From Lineus longissimus (taxonomy: Eukaryota > Nemertea > Pilidiophora > Heteronemertea > Lineidae), in the NCBI RefSeq assembly GCF_910592395.1, contig NC_088319.1:744001-808000 (forward strand): a stretch of 64,000 nt of DNA, read 5' to 3'. The position numbers were made by a program, and so were the translations under genes. Under the pieces are notes generated by a model. It made no database searches, had not been told where the DNA came from, and saw only the letters and a list, made by a program, of their open reading frames with translations. Below, one piece after another: positions 1 through 13,740 of the stretch. Position 1 is the first letter of the stretch; every line of letters begins with the position of its first letter.

Positions 1-1845
1 ATGTAGATGGGTTGCCAGGCTCCGGATGTGTTAGGGACCAACCCATCCTGCAAGCGTACCCCCGCACTACGACAGAGATACATGTGTAGGAGACATGGAC
101 CACGAATCAGAGCTTTAAGTCAGCGCACCACCCCGCACCCCACACCGGTACAGCATCCTCCATGGACCAGTACTCGAGATTAAGTTGAAGTTAGGGTTCA
201 AACATAAACTTCACGCTTAAACCCCAAGCGATCCTGAAGCCTCAGTAAAACACGGATGTGCTGCAAAGTCAGCGCTACAGAAATGTGTAGTTCTGACCAG
301 TATCGATACAGCTGGGTGGAGTAAGGCAAGCTGGATTAAGATATCAGCCAACCGTCTCACGCCCACTGTGGGGTTCAAAACATGGGCCTCTTGCCTGCTA
401 GCCGAAAGTCAGAGCCACTAGTCCACGCGGCTTCCGAAGACGATCTCAGCTTCAACCCATAAACCCCCCAACTCCACTTCCTAACCCCATTCTCATATTC
501 TGTGATGTCTAACTTTACGACCTGTGGCCAACCAACCATCAACTTTCTTATGGATTTACTCGTACATCAATTATTATACCTTCATTTGTTGGTGGTTTAC
601 CACTTTTTATGACGACGTCTTTAGTGTCGTTTTAAAAGTAATATTATTTTGACATAAAATCAACTCAACACAGATTTCTAAGGTCCTCAGAAACGAGCCC
701 ATTGGCCGAAGACCTTGTCTTTGTTCAGGGATTCAGGTCCTTTTCAAAGGGATAAGTGGAATCTAACCCGAGAAACCAGTTATGGCGTGAAAACCTCGAA
801 CTGACAGCATTAGACACTGGTAGAAGAAAGTTGACTGTAGTGAGTTGCTTCGTCGATTGCTAACTTCATATTTCAGACAGGCCTAAACGGCAGTCTAACG
901 CAAAGAATACAAACTTGGTCGCCAAAATTTAAAGAATTCAAACGGGCGACTGAATTCTAAAACCACGAGGTATGACTGTCACGTGGTTAAAGTCGGTTAC
1001 GGTCACATGATCTTATGGAATGAGGTGTCTCGCGTGTGACGTCACGGCCACGGGGAAGACACACATGGCGTCACGGGATGGTGTCCATGATGCGCGTGGG
1101 GCATCCGGACAGGAGACACAGGGTCACGAGGCCAGTCAGTGGGCAGCAAGCCAGAAAGATGGTGAATGTATGCGGAATGTTGGACAGGGTTGAATCATCT
1201 TCGAAATCTGTCTCAAGTGTTCTGAATATTAAAAAAGTCTGTGATTTTCTAATGAAGTCAAATGCGTTGCTTGGTCTTCCGACAGCATGGGTTAGTATCT
1301 CGACGATATGGAACACTTCGACCGCTTTGTTGTCCATCCGTCGTAAAGTACTTCTGCCTTCCTTAAATATCAAATTTGATTTTAGGATTCATGCTTTTTA
1401 TGAATTTAACGCTCGTTTGAATGGTGTGGATAGGGAACAGAAGAGCTCCTTTGCCATCCAGAGCTTAGTCACCGACGACGAATTTAAAACGCCCGTCCCA
1501 CTTAACAAATCTAGCCAGACATCAGCTCTCTGAACCGTATCAAAGAGATATCATTAATTTCGCACATTTTTCTAAAGAATCTGCTCCACTCCTGCCTTAA
1601 CCAATTACTGGTTAACCAAAGAAATGAACTGTTGCTCAGTCAGTAATGAGGTTGGAATTTCAGACCAATCCTTAAATATCATTCTTGCATTTGCATTGCT
1701 CATAATTGATGTGGGTGCTTTTCATCAAATAAAAGTGGATCAGAGAATTCAACTCAGTTGGCGAATGCGCCACGCCCAGCCTGATATATAGCCCAGGTAA
1801 AAAAATTCAGAGAAGATTTTGATAAGATTCTTCAGCTCACTCAGT
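1..1845. other. Non-coding sequence, nothing recognised
   Basis: The only long frame (1036-1533) is opposed by a frame on the other strand and has no motif. No RNA gene or repeat was recognised. Confidence 0.5.
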
Positions 1846-2063
1846 TTCGTTTGAACTCAGGAATGTGACCAGATCACATTTACCAAAAGATAGTGGTTTT
1901 GCACAACACTAGATTATGCTTAGGGTAGGCCTCACCAATGCTCTTTTACGGTGTCAGCTAAAGCCGGTCAACTATGACACCGGCTGCCCAGAGCTGTGCA
2001 ACATTACTATTGGTGACCACACTATTGCAGTTGAGTGATAAGAGATCTATCTGAAACACACTT
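1846..2063 (+). mobile_element. TIR-MITE family copy 1 (left end missing)
   Basis: It carries the family core: GAACTCAGGAATGTGACCAG, AAAAGATAGTGG, CACAACACTAGATTAT, GGTCAACTATGACACCGGCT, and the right end GATCTATCTGAAACAC. The left terminal CTGGCCAAAGGTAC is absent and the right TIR is shortened (no CCTTTGGCC). No coding capacity. Confidence 0.8.
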
Positions 2064-2682
2064 TAGTATTCTATCTACTGATGATCACAAACAAGCAAAT
2101 GATCATAAATTGATAAGATGTTTCAAAGGCTTTCATGGCACCACTTCCACAGCGAGAGAGGGATGGGATGAACCACCTCAAACCCCAATTAAGACAGGTT
2201 GTGTAGACATTTTTGATCTTCAGGGCCAATGAAAGCAAAAAGGTGATTCCCTATTAGAAAGAGGTCGTCTTCATTGTTCTTGCTATTAGCCAACAATGTC
2301 ACCGCGAGACTAAACGAGTCACCACGAGTCTGGTTTGTCTAATGAACATACCAACCAACATTTTCTGCACCAATTATTTAGGATACTTTTTCTAATTCGG
2401 CTAATTTTGACCTCGTTGCCGCCTTACACACAAAGCGAACAATGTACATTTTTTAACGAGTCGTCACACAGTCGCGCTCCTTCCATTTTTCAGTAATTTT
2501 GTATATCTTTCACATTCTGTAATATTTTCACTATGTAGATGACGCCAAATAGTCGCACGTACTGATGGCGGCTTGGGATGCAAGTGTTGTGAAGACAGAC
2601 ATCGACCCTGGTGACAATAGGCAGGTTTAGTAGCCCTTTAGGGTACGACGATGTATAAGTACGGAGATCTGTGTTTTCACCA

Positions 2683-2729
2683 AGTGTATCGTTCTGGCCA
2701 AAGGTACTATGTTGAACTCAGGAATGTGA
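2683..2729 (+). mobile_element. TIR-MITE family fragment (left end only)
   Basis: Only the left terminus and first core words are present: ATCGTTCTGGCCAAAGGTAC then TTGAACTCAGGAATGTGA. The match stops abruptly. It lies 620 bp beyond copy 1, which lacks just this end. Confidence 0.7.
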
Positions 2730-5700
2730 GAATACGAGACTCGCGCAAATGAATTCCCGCTCATCATGATGATACCACAGACCTTCGTACCTCGTTCTCC
2801 GTCGCTCGTAAGGTTCGCGGGAACTACCTGTTTTTATTTTCACTACCTCCATGGCAGACCAAGTCGCACCCCATCCAGCACCAACATTGGTCGGTAGGAA
2901 CATGCCAACAATAAAACAATAAAACAATAAAACAATAAAAATGAACACATCGACAAATTTTGCGTAGGACTTCTAATATTAAGTAACAATGCAAAGGTAC
3001 GCGTCAAAGCGATGGATTTCTGTCCTAATTTGACGACATTTTGTTAATCCGTGCGGCGCAAGTCCGACTGACCTCGTTAAATTCAGGTGGGTGTCGGAAT
3101 AAAATGGCATTTCTCTGTTGCTTTGGAACCTGAATGAGGCCACTAATTTCTCACAAATCACCATCAGAAGCATATGGACTTGGAAAGTCTTGCAACAAGT
3201 TCATAATTGTCCGGCCTTGAGTCAAAATTCGGTATTGAGACATAGCTGAAAATTGCGTAGGAGAGTATCTAAGGTAGCAAGACTCCCAGGTCCCAATCGA
3301 ACATGGCTTGACTTCACTCCAGTCAAGGTCCGGTGTTACTGAATGACTACCTCCATTAACCAACGCCTTTTATCCTTCAAACCTTCACGTGAGAAGCTGG
3401 TCATGTAAAAGTATTTTTTCGGAGGTCAAGCAAGCCGTCGTACTCTGCTATGGAAACTTAGTACTGTTATATGGATGTCAAGCGACTGAAGGCTTGGAGA
3501 CTTGGAACTTTTAGATCGATTCCGTGTCTCGATCTACACTGGAAAAACATTCTCGTTTTCTCAGTGAAGTTTGATCAGAGAGAGGTGTTCATGTCCTTCA
3601 TGTCATAACCATCAAACGTCAGGATTGCAAATCATCGTCCAACCCATATTCGTTCAAATGCAGTTCAGGCCTTTACGAGTGAATGCAACTTCTCTTCCGT
3701 GACTCTAACATATACTTGAGTAGGATTTTGCGGGTTTGCAATGAAACCTTTTCGTCTTCAGATTCGGGCCACTGCCAATACATCTTACCATCTCATACTT
3801 CTCGGCTTTTCCACCTGAACTCAGAATACATTTCTTTGGCAATAACCAATCAAAACAGGTAAAGACGAGAGGAAGTGATTAGTTTCCAGAAAGAATGCCA
3901 TCACTACCCCAGTTTCTCATCAGATACCTCCGTCACCCCCACATGCGTGGGAGAAAGCCTTATCATCGCAAAGAAGCACAAACCTCCTGAAGACTTGCCG
4001 CCGATCCCGCGCAAGGCACCTGACAGGCCTTAGCACCTGCCCTTCCCTGCAACCAGACCCTCACCGCAGTGACAACCCTCACACAAAAGGGTCCAAAGTT
4101 TACTCAACATATTCGACGGATAATAGGTTAACCTGTTTTTCATATCTACGCTGTGACATTATCGCGTTTAGCTGTCACCCATCATATAATTTTTCTTACA
4201 AAAGAGGCAGTGATTTTGTGGGAGTTACTATTCAGGGACACAATGGGTCGTCACGGAATGTCTTTCGTGGAGGAATGCATAATAAAACTGCGATAAAGCG
4301 GGTGATGTTGTGAAGTCGCCTGATGATACGGAGTTGGGGTAACTCTGAGGCGGCTGGCGCGTTGCGGTCTCGGGTACGCGGTAACGCCAAGACCCTGGCC
4401 TGGCGCGTGGGAGAAGGCCTAACCCTGAAGGTATGTGGGGAGAGCGGTCAATAGATCTCCTTGATTTACGGTTACCTGGCTACTGTAACCAACCTAAGGT
4501 GCGTGAATCAGGGATGCCACTGGAGAAACTAAGGTTTATAATGCTGCGATACTACCGAAGAATTGTTTTAATGACATATATTACAATCACTGTCAGACGA
4601 CGCTGGCGTCCGGAATGAAGATTCGCCTGATTGGACGATATTTTTAAAAAGCCAACCTTTCTTAACTGTCAAGTGCTCACATGACAGCTCTGTCAGTGCG
4701 AAATTGCAAATCAAACAAAAAATTAGGAAATTCGTCAGTTTCTCTCACGTGGTTGTTATTTTGCGATAAAAATCAGTGAAGATTTCCCAACATTGACTTA
4801 CTCCACATTCAACAAAAAGAATACCTGGCTATTCTGATACCCATTCCTCGAAATCTTAAAATCACAGGCGTCCAAAGTCCGTTAAATATCGATTATATCT
4901 ACTTCAAACCTCGTCCAAGTTTAATGTAAACTCGAAAGGGGTGATACTATCATCGGACGCAAATGTATCTATTTTCGGACAAGTAAACACTTTTTGGTAT
5001 TGAGAAGTTCGACTCTAATCTTACTCTGTGATTTTTACGGGTGGTGTATTTCTGTCAGTGTTCAAACCTGGGCATTAGACGGCCTTATTTCGCTGTTAGA
5101 TCTCTCGGCAATTTCACACAATCACTCGGTGGCTGCATGTGACTGGGATACTTGGACGTAGCAACTAATAAAACGGTCATTTGAAGCACGTTTCGGCATA
5201 ACAAGTTTAAAGTTAGTCAACTTGCCCGCGAATCCAGAAACAGTCTCGAAAATACTATCAACGCAAGTACAGAAACTCAAATCAAATTAAATACATAAAG
5301 CAAGATAGACACATAGCAACAATTATGTCCTTTTTTATGAAGATGTCTATATACTTTTCGTCAAATCTTGTTGAAGTATCTTGTCCCGATAATCTGTGTC
5401 ATCAATGCCAATTGGAATGGACGCTTACTTTAAGTGTTTCCTTGATAAGCAGCTCTGAGAAAAGTCAACAGTCGACAAGCTTCGTGGTCACTTGGCCCAA
5501 TTTTGTTACTCACAACAAAGATAAGTCCTGTGATTTCTCCGTTATGACTTTGTTCGGAAATCCTTTTGCGTATGATGAAATCTCGCTGGAAAGAAATTCC
5601 AAAGGCAAAGCACATAATCGATCAATTTCTATTTTGAGAAGTTATAGACACGGAATATTCTTTTTGTTTAAAAAAGCGCCCTGTAAACGAGCGATTTAAA

Positions 5701-8700
5701 TCTCTGTGTCCTGCGATTGTGATAGCATTCGACATAAATTGCTCGATTGCGATGGTCACTGAAGGTGTTAAGAAAAAAACCCCACCAAATATGCCCAAAG
5801 CACCGATTACTGGTTTAACAAGCTAACATGACTGACGAGAGCTGTTTTTGTCGCAGATGGGTCGTCAGGATTATCATCGATGTGAAATTATTCAAAGTGT
5901 CACTAAATTCCGAATGTCATGTAGGACCCTTTCTTTCTCAGGGGATGCACTGTTGTAATGATTGATGGAGTTGCTGCTCACAACACAGCGAAACAGTAAC
6001 AGACGAAGTTACCATTTTGGAGGGATTCAGTTTGATAATGGGAAATGTATTCTAATTCAGCTGTGAGATATCACGGCAGCTTTGATCAGAATCTGCGATT
6101 TCGAAAGATAAGGTGAACTTTCTTCCACCTTTAATTGGTTCCGGTTTAAAATGTCCAAACATCTTTTCGAACCCGTGATGATGGATTATGCAACCCTGCC
6201 GGGGGCATGACCTGCAACCTCTTACCCAATCTCTCATAAGGGTCCATTCTTCTCCAAATCGTTATCATATTCTTTCAAAAATCTCACGATTGTTTACAAT
6301 TTTACCGCAACAATTGCCTTTATTACCGCTTTGCCATATCTGGGTTAAGTCAGTTAAACTACAATGTATGAATAAGGTTGCCTGAACAAAAAGAAGGGTT
6401 GATCTCCGTGACCCTTACTTGGAGACAGCGCGGTAGGGAACCCTTCAACCCTTCTCGAGTTACTCGACGTTAGTATCTTTTGGCAGATTAGGGACAAATA
6501 TGATGATTTATCATGTCGAGGTGACAAGGGGGATGAAGGGATCCAAGGGCGCAGTCTTCAGTAGGGGAAAGTCTGACCTGAAAGTTTACAGCTCAAGTGG
6601 CAAGGTGAACAGAATGGTTTAGCTTTGACGGATGTGCGGGTCTTAACTGCAAAATATTCACCAGGGTGTTTACCCGGGTGAAAGTTTGAATTTCGCTTCA
6701 CTCTTTCTCCAAGCTTTGCAGGTAATGTTGCCTCTTACGTCAGAAAAGCATGGTCTAGTGCTTACAATCTTGTGGTCCCTGGTTCGATTCTCACATTCGG
6801 CGGGAGACTTTATGCAAGCCTCTTTGTCTAACTTGACTTACTCCACCCTTGTGCACAACTGGGTACCGGCCAGCATGTAACACTGAATGAGCAACAAGGT
6901 GAGTTCTACTGAAAGGTTTCGAGAGGGGTGAAGGGTGAAGCGGATGACACCTCTATCACAGTTGAGATCAGATAACAAACCAAAACTTTCACTTCTTATG
7001 TTTTTGTGTTCTTGTCGTTATAAAGTAAGCGTGCTTTGTGTCAATTATTACTTTTCTTCCAACCAGTTGGTATAAGCTGTGAACAACCAAAGGATTGACA
7101 AAGATAGCGAATGCTTTAACACCCTGAGACCGGACTTTTGGCACATTAGGGTTTAGCATCGTGCTTAATATGTGTAAGGCTTTCGGGTTTACATATGTGG
7201 CGCTTTAAAATCACCCCTATGGTCATGACGGTATCGATGGAAAAACTGAAATATTCCTAAAATAAACTAAAACCACCGTTAAAACATCAAATGGAATAGT
7301 TGTCTAGAAGTGTCAGAAAGTTGGATTAGTGTTTCGGAGTCCGTTAATCTGTCCAAGTCGCTTTATCCCTCGTGCTATACCGCTGGTGAACTTCCCCTTG
7401 GTAACGGACTCGCGGTGTAGGACTCTGATTAAAAATCACGAGTGCTAAAAACTCAATTGGCCACCAATCGCAGAAACAATAGATAATTTACCTGTTCACA
7501 GAACGAGCGTTACTGTAAGCAGGTACCCTGGCTCTCAATAGCCCTCAAGAGAAAAAGGTTGTCAACACGAAACTTACAGAAAAGGGACAAATTTTGAAAC
7601 TTTTGAAATTTCCACAATGTTGTTTGAGTAGTCAACTGAAGAGCTATTTTCTTGATATTACTCGACTATTGTTTCCTGATAAGCGAAAAATGGTTTGGTG
7701 TCAAGCCTTGTTCGGCTCATCATGATATTCCATTCAGCGCTCTATGGGTATTTGATAGACATGGAGTGAATTCGTCGCGGAACCCCGCGACGTGATGGAA
7801 TTTAACAAAAGCGAACCAAAGAGTAATTATTGGTGAAATGTTCTTGCCTCCTTTCACGAGTTGTCGGGTGTGCTACCTGATCTCTGCACTTGTTTATCGC
7901 GAGTCAACAAGTGAGACGTCCTCTCACAACAAGTGAAGGCCGATGACCACGAAATGGGGGAAATTTAATGATCCGGTGCGTGAATTGCCGTGAGATCCTG
8001 ATGAGACCCCTGAAAGATCCCACAAAGAAGTTTATATTCCGTATAAAGGAATAGTATGACTGCGTGAAGTGTCGCATTCACGTCCCTTTTCAATCTCGAG
8101 AAGGATATTACTCGTATTGTTCCGGTGACAAACAAGGAAGGGTTTGCCGGTTTTTGGTCGTGATCACGCACGGATTAACTGATGGGTAGTATGGGCCCGG
8201 TAACCATGCGGAAGGAAGGGTTCGGGGACGGTATTGCACGACAGGTGACAGGCAGGGTCGAACCGGTGGATAGTGGTTACGGGTCGGTTGATGTCACCGG
8301 CCTTCTTACAATCACCAGCATACACGTAAACCACACACTTTTAATGGGCCACTTTATTCTGCGTTTTGCAAGAAAAGTTTAAAAACTCTTTAATTCGCGA
8401 AAGGAACTTCATTTTGAGGATTACGAATCCTTTTGGGGTTTGAAAAATCCAAAACATGCTATTTCGAGATTTTCATCTACATCGCCGGGAATTCTTCGCG
8501 AAATATGCAAGAATAAAAAAGCCTCGCATTTTCATTTGCTTTGAACAATACACGAATATATAATATCGAGAGACGTATGTTGTTGCAAGTCTTTTTCTCA
8601 TATCTATCATCATTACCGTGACGACTATTTACCGGTGAAACAGGAAATTGCGTGCCCTTGCGAAAGACGTCCTACTCTCCATCCAGGTAAACCGGAGCGT

Positions 8701-9719
8701 ACATCGTTGTCAGACACCAGTTTCTGTGGACAGAACTCCCTTTAACATCGGCCCCTGGATATGACGTCTTGTCGCCATTTCTCTCCCCACGCCAGCCTCT
8801 TCCCCCGAGGGCAAACCATTCGACAGATCATTAAAATACTTTTTGACAACTCGTCTCTCTAAATCTCAGAAAGCATTCAGGAAGGGCGTGTCTGCTCGAT
8901 TCTTCCAGACATATTTTTAAATCAACATTCAATTTATTTCCTCAGAATCTCACTTCAAATGATAATTATTGTCTGACACTTTGAATAATTGGCTTTTCTG
9001 CAAAATATTTTCCAAGGAAGTGCCCTAGCCATCATTTCAGACCAGATTTGTTTCAGTCTCTCTCCGTGCCCTTCATTCCCATCACCATGCAATGAGCGTC
9101 ATGTTTGCCGGCTCTGCATTCGAAATCGTGTCTGATTTTACAGACTTTTCACCATCTGAAAATCTTCCCAGGCCACAAGTCACTGGACCTTGACAAGGGG
9201 CAACCTATTGCACAACCCCAGTACAAAAAACCAACAAACCACAAAACAACCTTACCCAGTCACTTCCCGTTTAGGTCAATACTGGTCGACCAGTAAACCT
9301 CTCAATGAATGGGCCTAGTGTCTCATCCTTTGCGAAGATGCATCGTACTTTTTCATATTTCAACTTTCGCGTTCCCTTTCCCACGGCCCCGGAGTTCTCT
9401 CTCAACCACCTAGACTGAATCATTGGAGCGATGCGCAAAATTGTCGTGTATATACAAAACACGTTGCTTCCTCTTTGTGGCCGTTGCATTTTTTGTTGTC
9501 TCCCGTCTTTTCTTCAAGCAGTCAGAATACGGAAGAGATTCGTCTCTATTCTTTACACAAATAGCGCCGCCGATTCACAGGTGAATTATCAAGTGCCCAA
9601 CACAATACAAACTATGTGATGCCTTGTTATCGAGAAAAAAAATCGCCGAGTAAACATCGCCAGATATCACGAAACAAGTAGAGTAGTACGTGTCTCGGAT
9701 GATTCTTCATTTCTTGGAC
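2730..9719. other. Non-coding sequence, nothing recognised beyond a microsatellite
   Basis: AT-rich sequence with short chance frames (longest 124 codons at 5325). Apart from the AATAAAAC repeat I see no gene, tRNA or familiar element. GGCCTA words are scattered through it. Confidence 0.5.
2911..2942 (+). repeat. AATAAAAC microsatellite, four units
   Basis: Four near-perfect copies of an 8 bp unit, AATAAAAC. Confidence 0.9.
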
Positions 9720-10155
9720 CGTGTGAAAGTTTTGTGGCTCCTGGGACGCGGGGAGGCGAAACCTCCTCGAGCCATGCCAGGGTCCGGGAAGCGCGGGGCC
9801 AATGCTGCAGCAACTACGCTTCTTGTAATTGCAGGCCCGGAAGACCCGGGAGATTCCAAAGCACGGCATTCCAACACAGCAACGAAGCATCAAGCGGGCG
9901 GCGTTCGCAACGTCGCCCACGTCCCCGGTCGCTTTTATAACCATCTTCCTCAGCGCCGTTCGCTTATTTCCGCGGTAATTATATCCAGGGAGATTTTTGT
10001 CCACATTTGCGTGATTTTTGTGTGTTTTGACGTGACACGGCGGTCGGGGAGACGGCGCGGTGAGGGCTGCAAGGTGCACTCTCTGCTCGAGCGGAGCACC
10101 TGCTCGAACCCGGAAACGCGCGACCAGGATCGTCAACGGGACGACCCCTTGAGAG
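9720..10155. other. CpG-rich island of unknown role
   Basis: A roughly 430 bp GC- and CpG-rich block in AT-rich surroundings, with open frames of 124-169 codons overlapping on both strands. Because both strands are open, the length probably follows from composition. The predicted peptides show no family motif. Candidate promoter, enhancer or a non-coding RNA start. Confidence 0.35.
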
Positions 10156-10159
10156 GGTA

Positions 10160-11579
10160 GTGGAATATAGCAGCAAATTGAAGACTTTCCTCAATTTAGA
10201 ACATCCAGTCGTTTGCCAGTTTGCAAGTTGTATAATGTTCTTATATAACAAAATGAATTTGTGGGCAAAAAGTCGACCCAAAACTGATCAAGGTGGGAGG
10301 ATACCACTGGCAGTTTCTGTTCAGCGGAAATACGCGGTAAAATATGGGTACATCAGTAGTCCTTGGAAGCGTCCCCGCGGAGAAGTCCAGCCGGTGCCAT
10401 CCCAGATATCGTTTGCCATTAGTCAAAAAGCATTGGTTGGACTCTTGTGTTTTCGAATATTCCCGAACATCATCAGTATAGCAGATTTTGCAAGTAGGTA
10501 TACATGTAGTAGTGTTACTTTCAGCATAGAATGATCCAAGCATTGTTTAACATAAATGATATCTAGTTGTCCTAATATAATTTCAGTTGAATTGAAATAG
10601 GGCGATTTGACTGCATTGGATCGCCATACCATACATCCTCCGCTGTAATGTACCGATCGTATTCCCCCCTGGGCCATATCTCTTGAGTGTTACAAAGTCA
10701 TTACCAACCCTCATGAATGCCTACCCAACCCCGGCCTCTCACCTGCCCAAAATAGCAACTGAGACCCTTCCCAGGACTATAGATGTACCTGATGGTTACA
10801 GAGACAATGAAAAGGTTTCAGAGGCTGGGTGACCCTTGGAAAGGCGAGACAAGTACCGAACGTCAGGGTGACAATGCCGGGTGACAATGCGAGGGATTCA
10901 CTGCCTTTCATCCTAAAGATGGGTCTCACAATGCGGTTACGGAACTGCCGCTTCTCACCGCTCGAGCCTTGGGAGATATAATCCTTCAATGAAGGGTATT
11001 TGAGGTCTCAGGGAGCTCGATAGCTTAAGGGCCCCTGTCTCTTCGGAAGGGGTGTGAATGCCCCTGGCTGTTTGGCTATCAGCGGGATCTCTTGTCGCCA
11101 AGTTATGCGATATGAGAGGAGGGACAAAGTCATTGTGGAACATATGCGTAATTATCGCGGGGCCCGGGCCGAGAAAGCGACAGGGGGACAGTGGATTCCA
11201 CTCTACGGTCATTTGCCTTAGATTGACTGGGGTATTATGCGGACGGGCCGTGCGTTATATGATACTCAGGAACCACGCAAGGGTTGCGAGGGGGACAATA
11301 TGGTTGAACGAAAGGGGTCGAATCTGGAGTAATCCGTTATCCCCAAGAAGGGTCATTGTTAGACTTGGCACTTAGAAAGCTAATGCTGACGGAACTATTT
11401 TGATTTGTGACATTATCTGTGTTCGTCAGTTTGGCAGAAGATATGTTACGTTTCGACCATATTTCAAGGACATCAGCCGTGATGGCCGAGAGTAAAGAAG
11501 GTTCGGGGGAGATAGGTGACACCCATTCATACGCTGGCTCGGGGAGGTTGCATTTATATAGTCGCTACATTGCTAAAAT
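10160..11579. other. Non-coding sequence
   Basis: Several overlapping frames of about 100 codons on both strands without motifs. GGGTGACAATGC is duplicated near 10866-10890. Nothing else recognised. Confidence 0.45.
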
Positions 11580-11828
11580 GTTTTCGTATCGTTCTGGGCA
11601 AAGGTAGTTGAACTCAGGAATGTGACCACATCACATTAACCAGAAGATAGTGGTATTTCACAACACTAGATTATCCTGACCAATGCTCCTTTACGGAGTC
11701 AACTAAAGCTGGTCAACTAGGACACCGGCTGCCAAGGGATGTGTGACAATACTATTGGTCATCACACTATTACTGTCTAGTGACAAGAGGCCAGCCAAGT
11801 AGCTTTGGCCAGATCTATCTGAAAAACC
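11580..11828 (+). mobile_element. TIR-MITE family copy 3
   Basis: The left end is CGTATCGTTCTGGGCAAAGG. The core has ACTCAGGAATGTGACCACAT, a GGTCAACTAGGACACCGGCT variant, and AGTGACAAGAGGCCAGCC. The right end is GCTTTGGCCAGATCTATCTG followed by AAAAA. Its right edge runs into a tRNA-like fragment. Confidence 0.85.
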
Positions 11829-11834
11829 CTTTAC

Positions 11835-11878
11835 TACAGGAGTCGAACCCACGACCTCTCGATCATGAGGGTGGCTAT
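11835..11878 (-). pseudogene. tRNA-like 3' half fragment
   Basis: Read on the minus strand, GAGAGGTCGTGGGTTCGACT resembles a variable loop plus T arm with box B, preceded by CACCCTCATGATC. No acceptor stem or complete D arm can be paired. It abuts MITE copy 3. It could be the remnant of a tRNA or of a tRNA-derived SINE. Confidence 0.3.
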
Positions 11879-13477
11879 CATTTTTCATGAAGATCAAAAG
11901 CAACATATTAATTGCCACCTGGAGCTAATAGGAAAAAGAAATCGTGGAACTAAGTTCAATCCCTTAGACTGGCTTATTGGCCAAGTCCAGACCTGGGCCC
12001 AGTTGGTCAAAACAAGTTATGTTACTAACCCTGGCGTTAACTTACTAAGGGGTTACCTGAAGGAGATGACGCCAATGTTAGTGACGAAATTCATTTTGAA
12101 ACCCAGGTCCAGCCATTGATTAATATAATACTGTAAAGGCTAGCATTTCGTCTTTTGTAAGATGATTCCCTATTTTCATAATTTCTTCGAATTGCATTGG
12201 ACAAGTGAACAATTTGCGTAAAGATGGTCAGCATCCCACAAAATAACAACTTTTACCCCCAGGCTTGCTGTAACGTTGACATTTGGCAACATATGGCTCG
12301 GTGTTGCATTCCCAAATCATTGAAACGAATCACTTTGATCGTTATCCCTTTTGAAAAACATCACAAGAAAAAAATCTCATTTCCTGAATCTTCTCTCGGT
12401 TTTGTTGTATACTTATCTGACCCAAAATGAAAAAAATCTCTACTCGTCATTAAACTGATGATAAAGATGTTTAAGAACGCGAAGTTTGGCGCGGTTCACT
12501 CTAATCCTTATCAATTTCACCCAACATTGGGCGTTGTTTGAAGTGTGCATTGCCAATACATTCGAACAGTGTAACTCGTTCTTTTCAGGATGGAGCGGGA
12601 CATGTTTTCTATTCGAATTCAATGTGACCTAAATGGCGCATGCAATAGCTAAACTATGCACGTTCATTGTATCTCAAGATAGAGTGGACGCATCCAGGGA
12701 GACTATCTCCTCTTCCCGCCCACCGCCCACGCCCGAATCTTCTTTGGCAAACTCGACTCAAGGGGAGTTATGAGACAATACTCAGAAGACAAGAGGATTG
12801 CACATGTTCGCGCAACTCGTAAAAAGACGCCAATTGCTTTTTGAGATTCTCCAGTGGGCGTATGAGGTCTTTTATTGATAAAAACTGTTTACCATTTCTG
12901 GTGCTGGTATAAAAAATTAAATAAAGGACATTCGACACACCGGGAAGGCATGCTTGATTGACGCTGAGACTGGATTTTTCGCGCGCGCGGTTTTTGGATA
13001 TGTTTTTCGCGTTCTGCATGATGGACGCTCTGCTGAGGACAATATCAGGCTCTTTTGTAAAGTATTGTTTACATAATATATCTTCCTCGTCCAAGTTTAA
13101 CTATTTATCTTTTATTTACGTTTTAGCGTTGATATTTTGTCTAGCGTCCGATCATTTTGCGCGCGCACTTTGAGTCATGAATGCATGCGTCGCGTCTTCC
13201 TCATTCAGTCCAGGAGATTATGATCAGGTTTTTTAGAAGCTTTATTTCAGAAAATCTCTTCCTGGTGATATTCTTTGGCAGTCTTTTGTTACCTTTTTGT
13301 CACTGATCTAGAAAGCATCCAGGCGAAATTGGCGCGCGCGGTATGATTTGATCAAAATGTTTGCGTCTTCCTGACTCGGTTCGCCAAGTCATGAGGTGCA
13401 GTAACCTCAGTCTAAACAATCAAAACAGTTTCAATCTTAAGAAGGCCATGCATATTTGTCAATTAATCTATGGTTTA
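11879..13477. other. Non-coding sequence with CGCGCG words
   Basis: No gene recognised. Two of three unusual GCGCGCG words in AT-rich context lie here (12981, 13159); the third is at 13332. Confidence 0.45.
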
Positions 13478-13740
13478 TTTTCATATCGTCCTACCCAAAG
13501 GTACTCAGTTCAACTCAGGAATGTGACCAGATCACATTTACAAAAAGATAGTGGTGTTGCACAACACTAGAATATCCGTTGGTTAGGCCTAACCAATGCT
13601 CTTTCGCGGTGTCAGCTAAACCCGGTCAACTATGACACCGGCTGCTCAGGGCTGTGTAACGTTACCATTTTTATCACTCGTTTACAGTTTGGCGACAAGA
13701 GGTCAGCCAAGTACCTTTGGTCAGATATATCTGAAAAACA
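13478..13740 (+). mobile_element. TIR-MITE family copy 4
   Basis: A nearly complete copy: left end TTTTCATATCGTCCTACCCA with AAGGTACT, core GAATGTGACCAGATCACATT, GTGTCAGCTAAACCCGGTCA, and right end GTACCTTTGGTCAGATATAT then CTGAAAAACA. The two ends are inverted copies of each other. Confidence 0.88.

Noticed and set aside
9627-10160. Frames of 169 and 156 codons on opposite strands as protein genes
   Set aside because: Both strands are open in a GC-rich block, no motif or splice pattern is seen, and composition explains the length.
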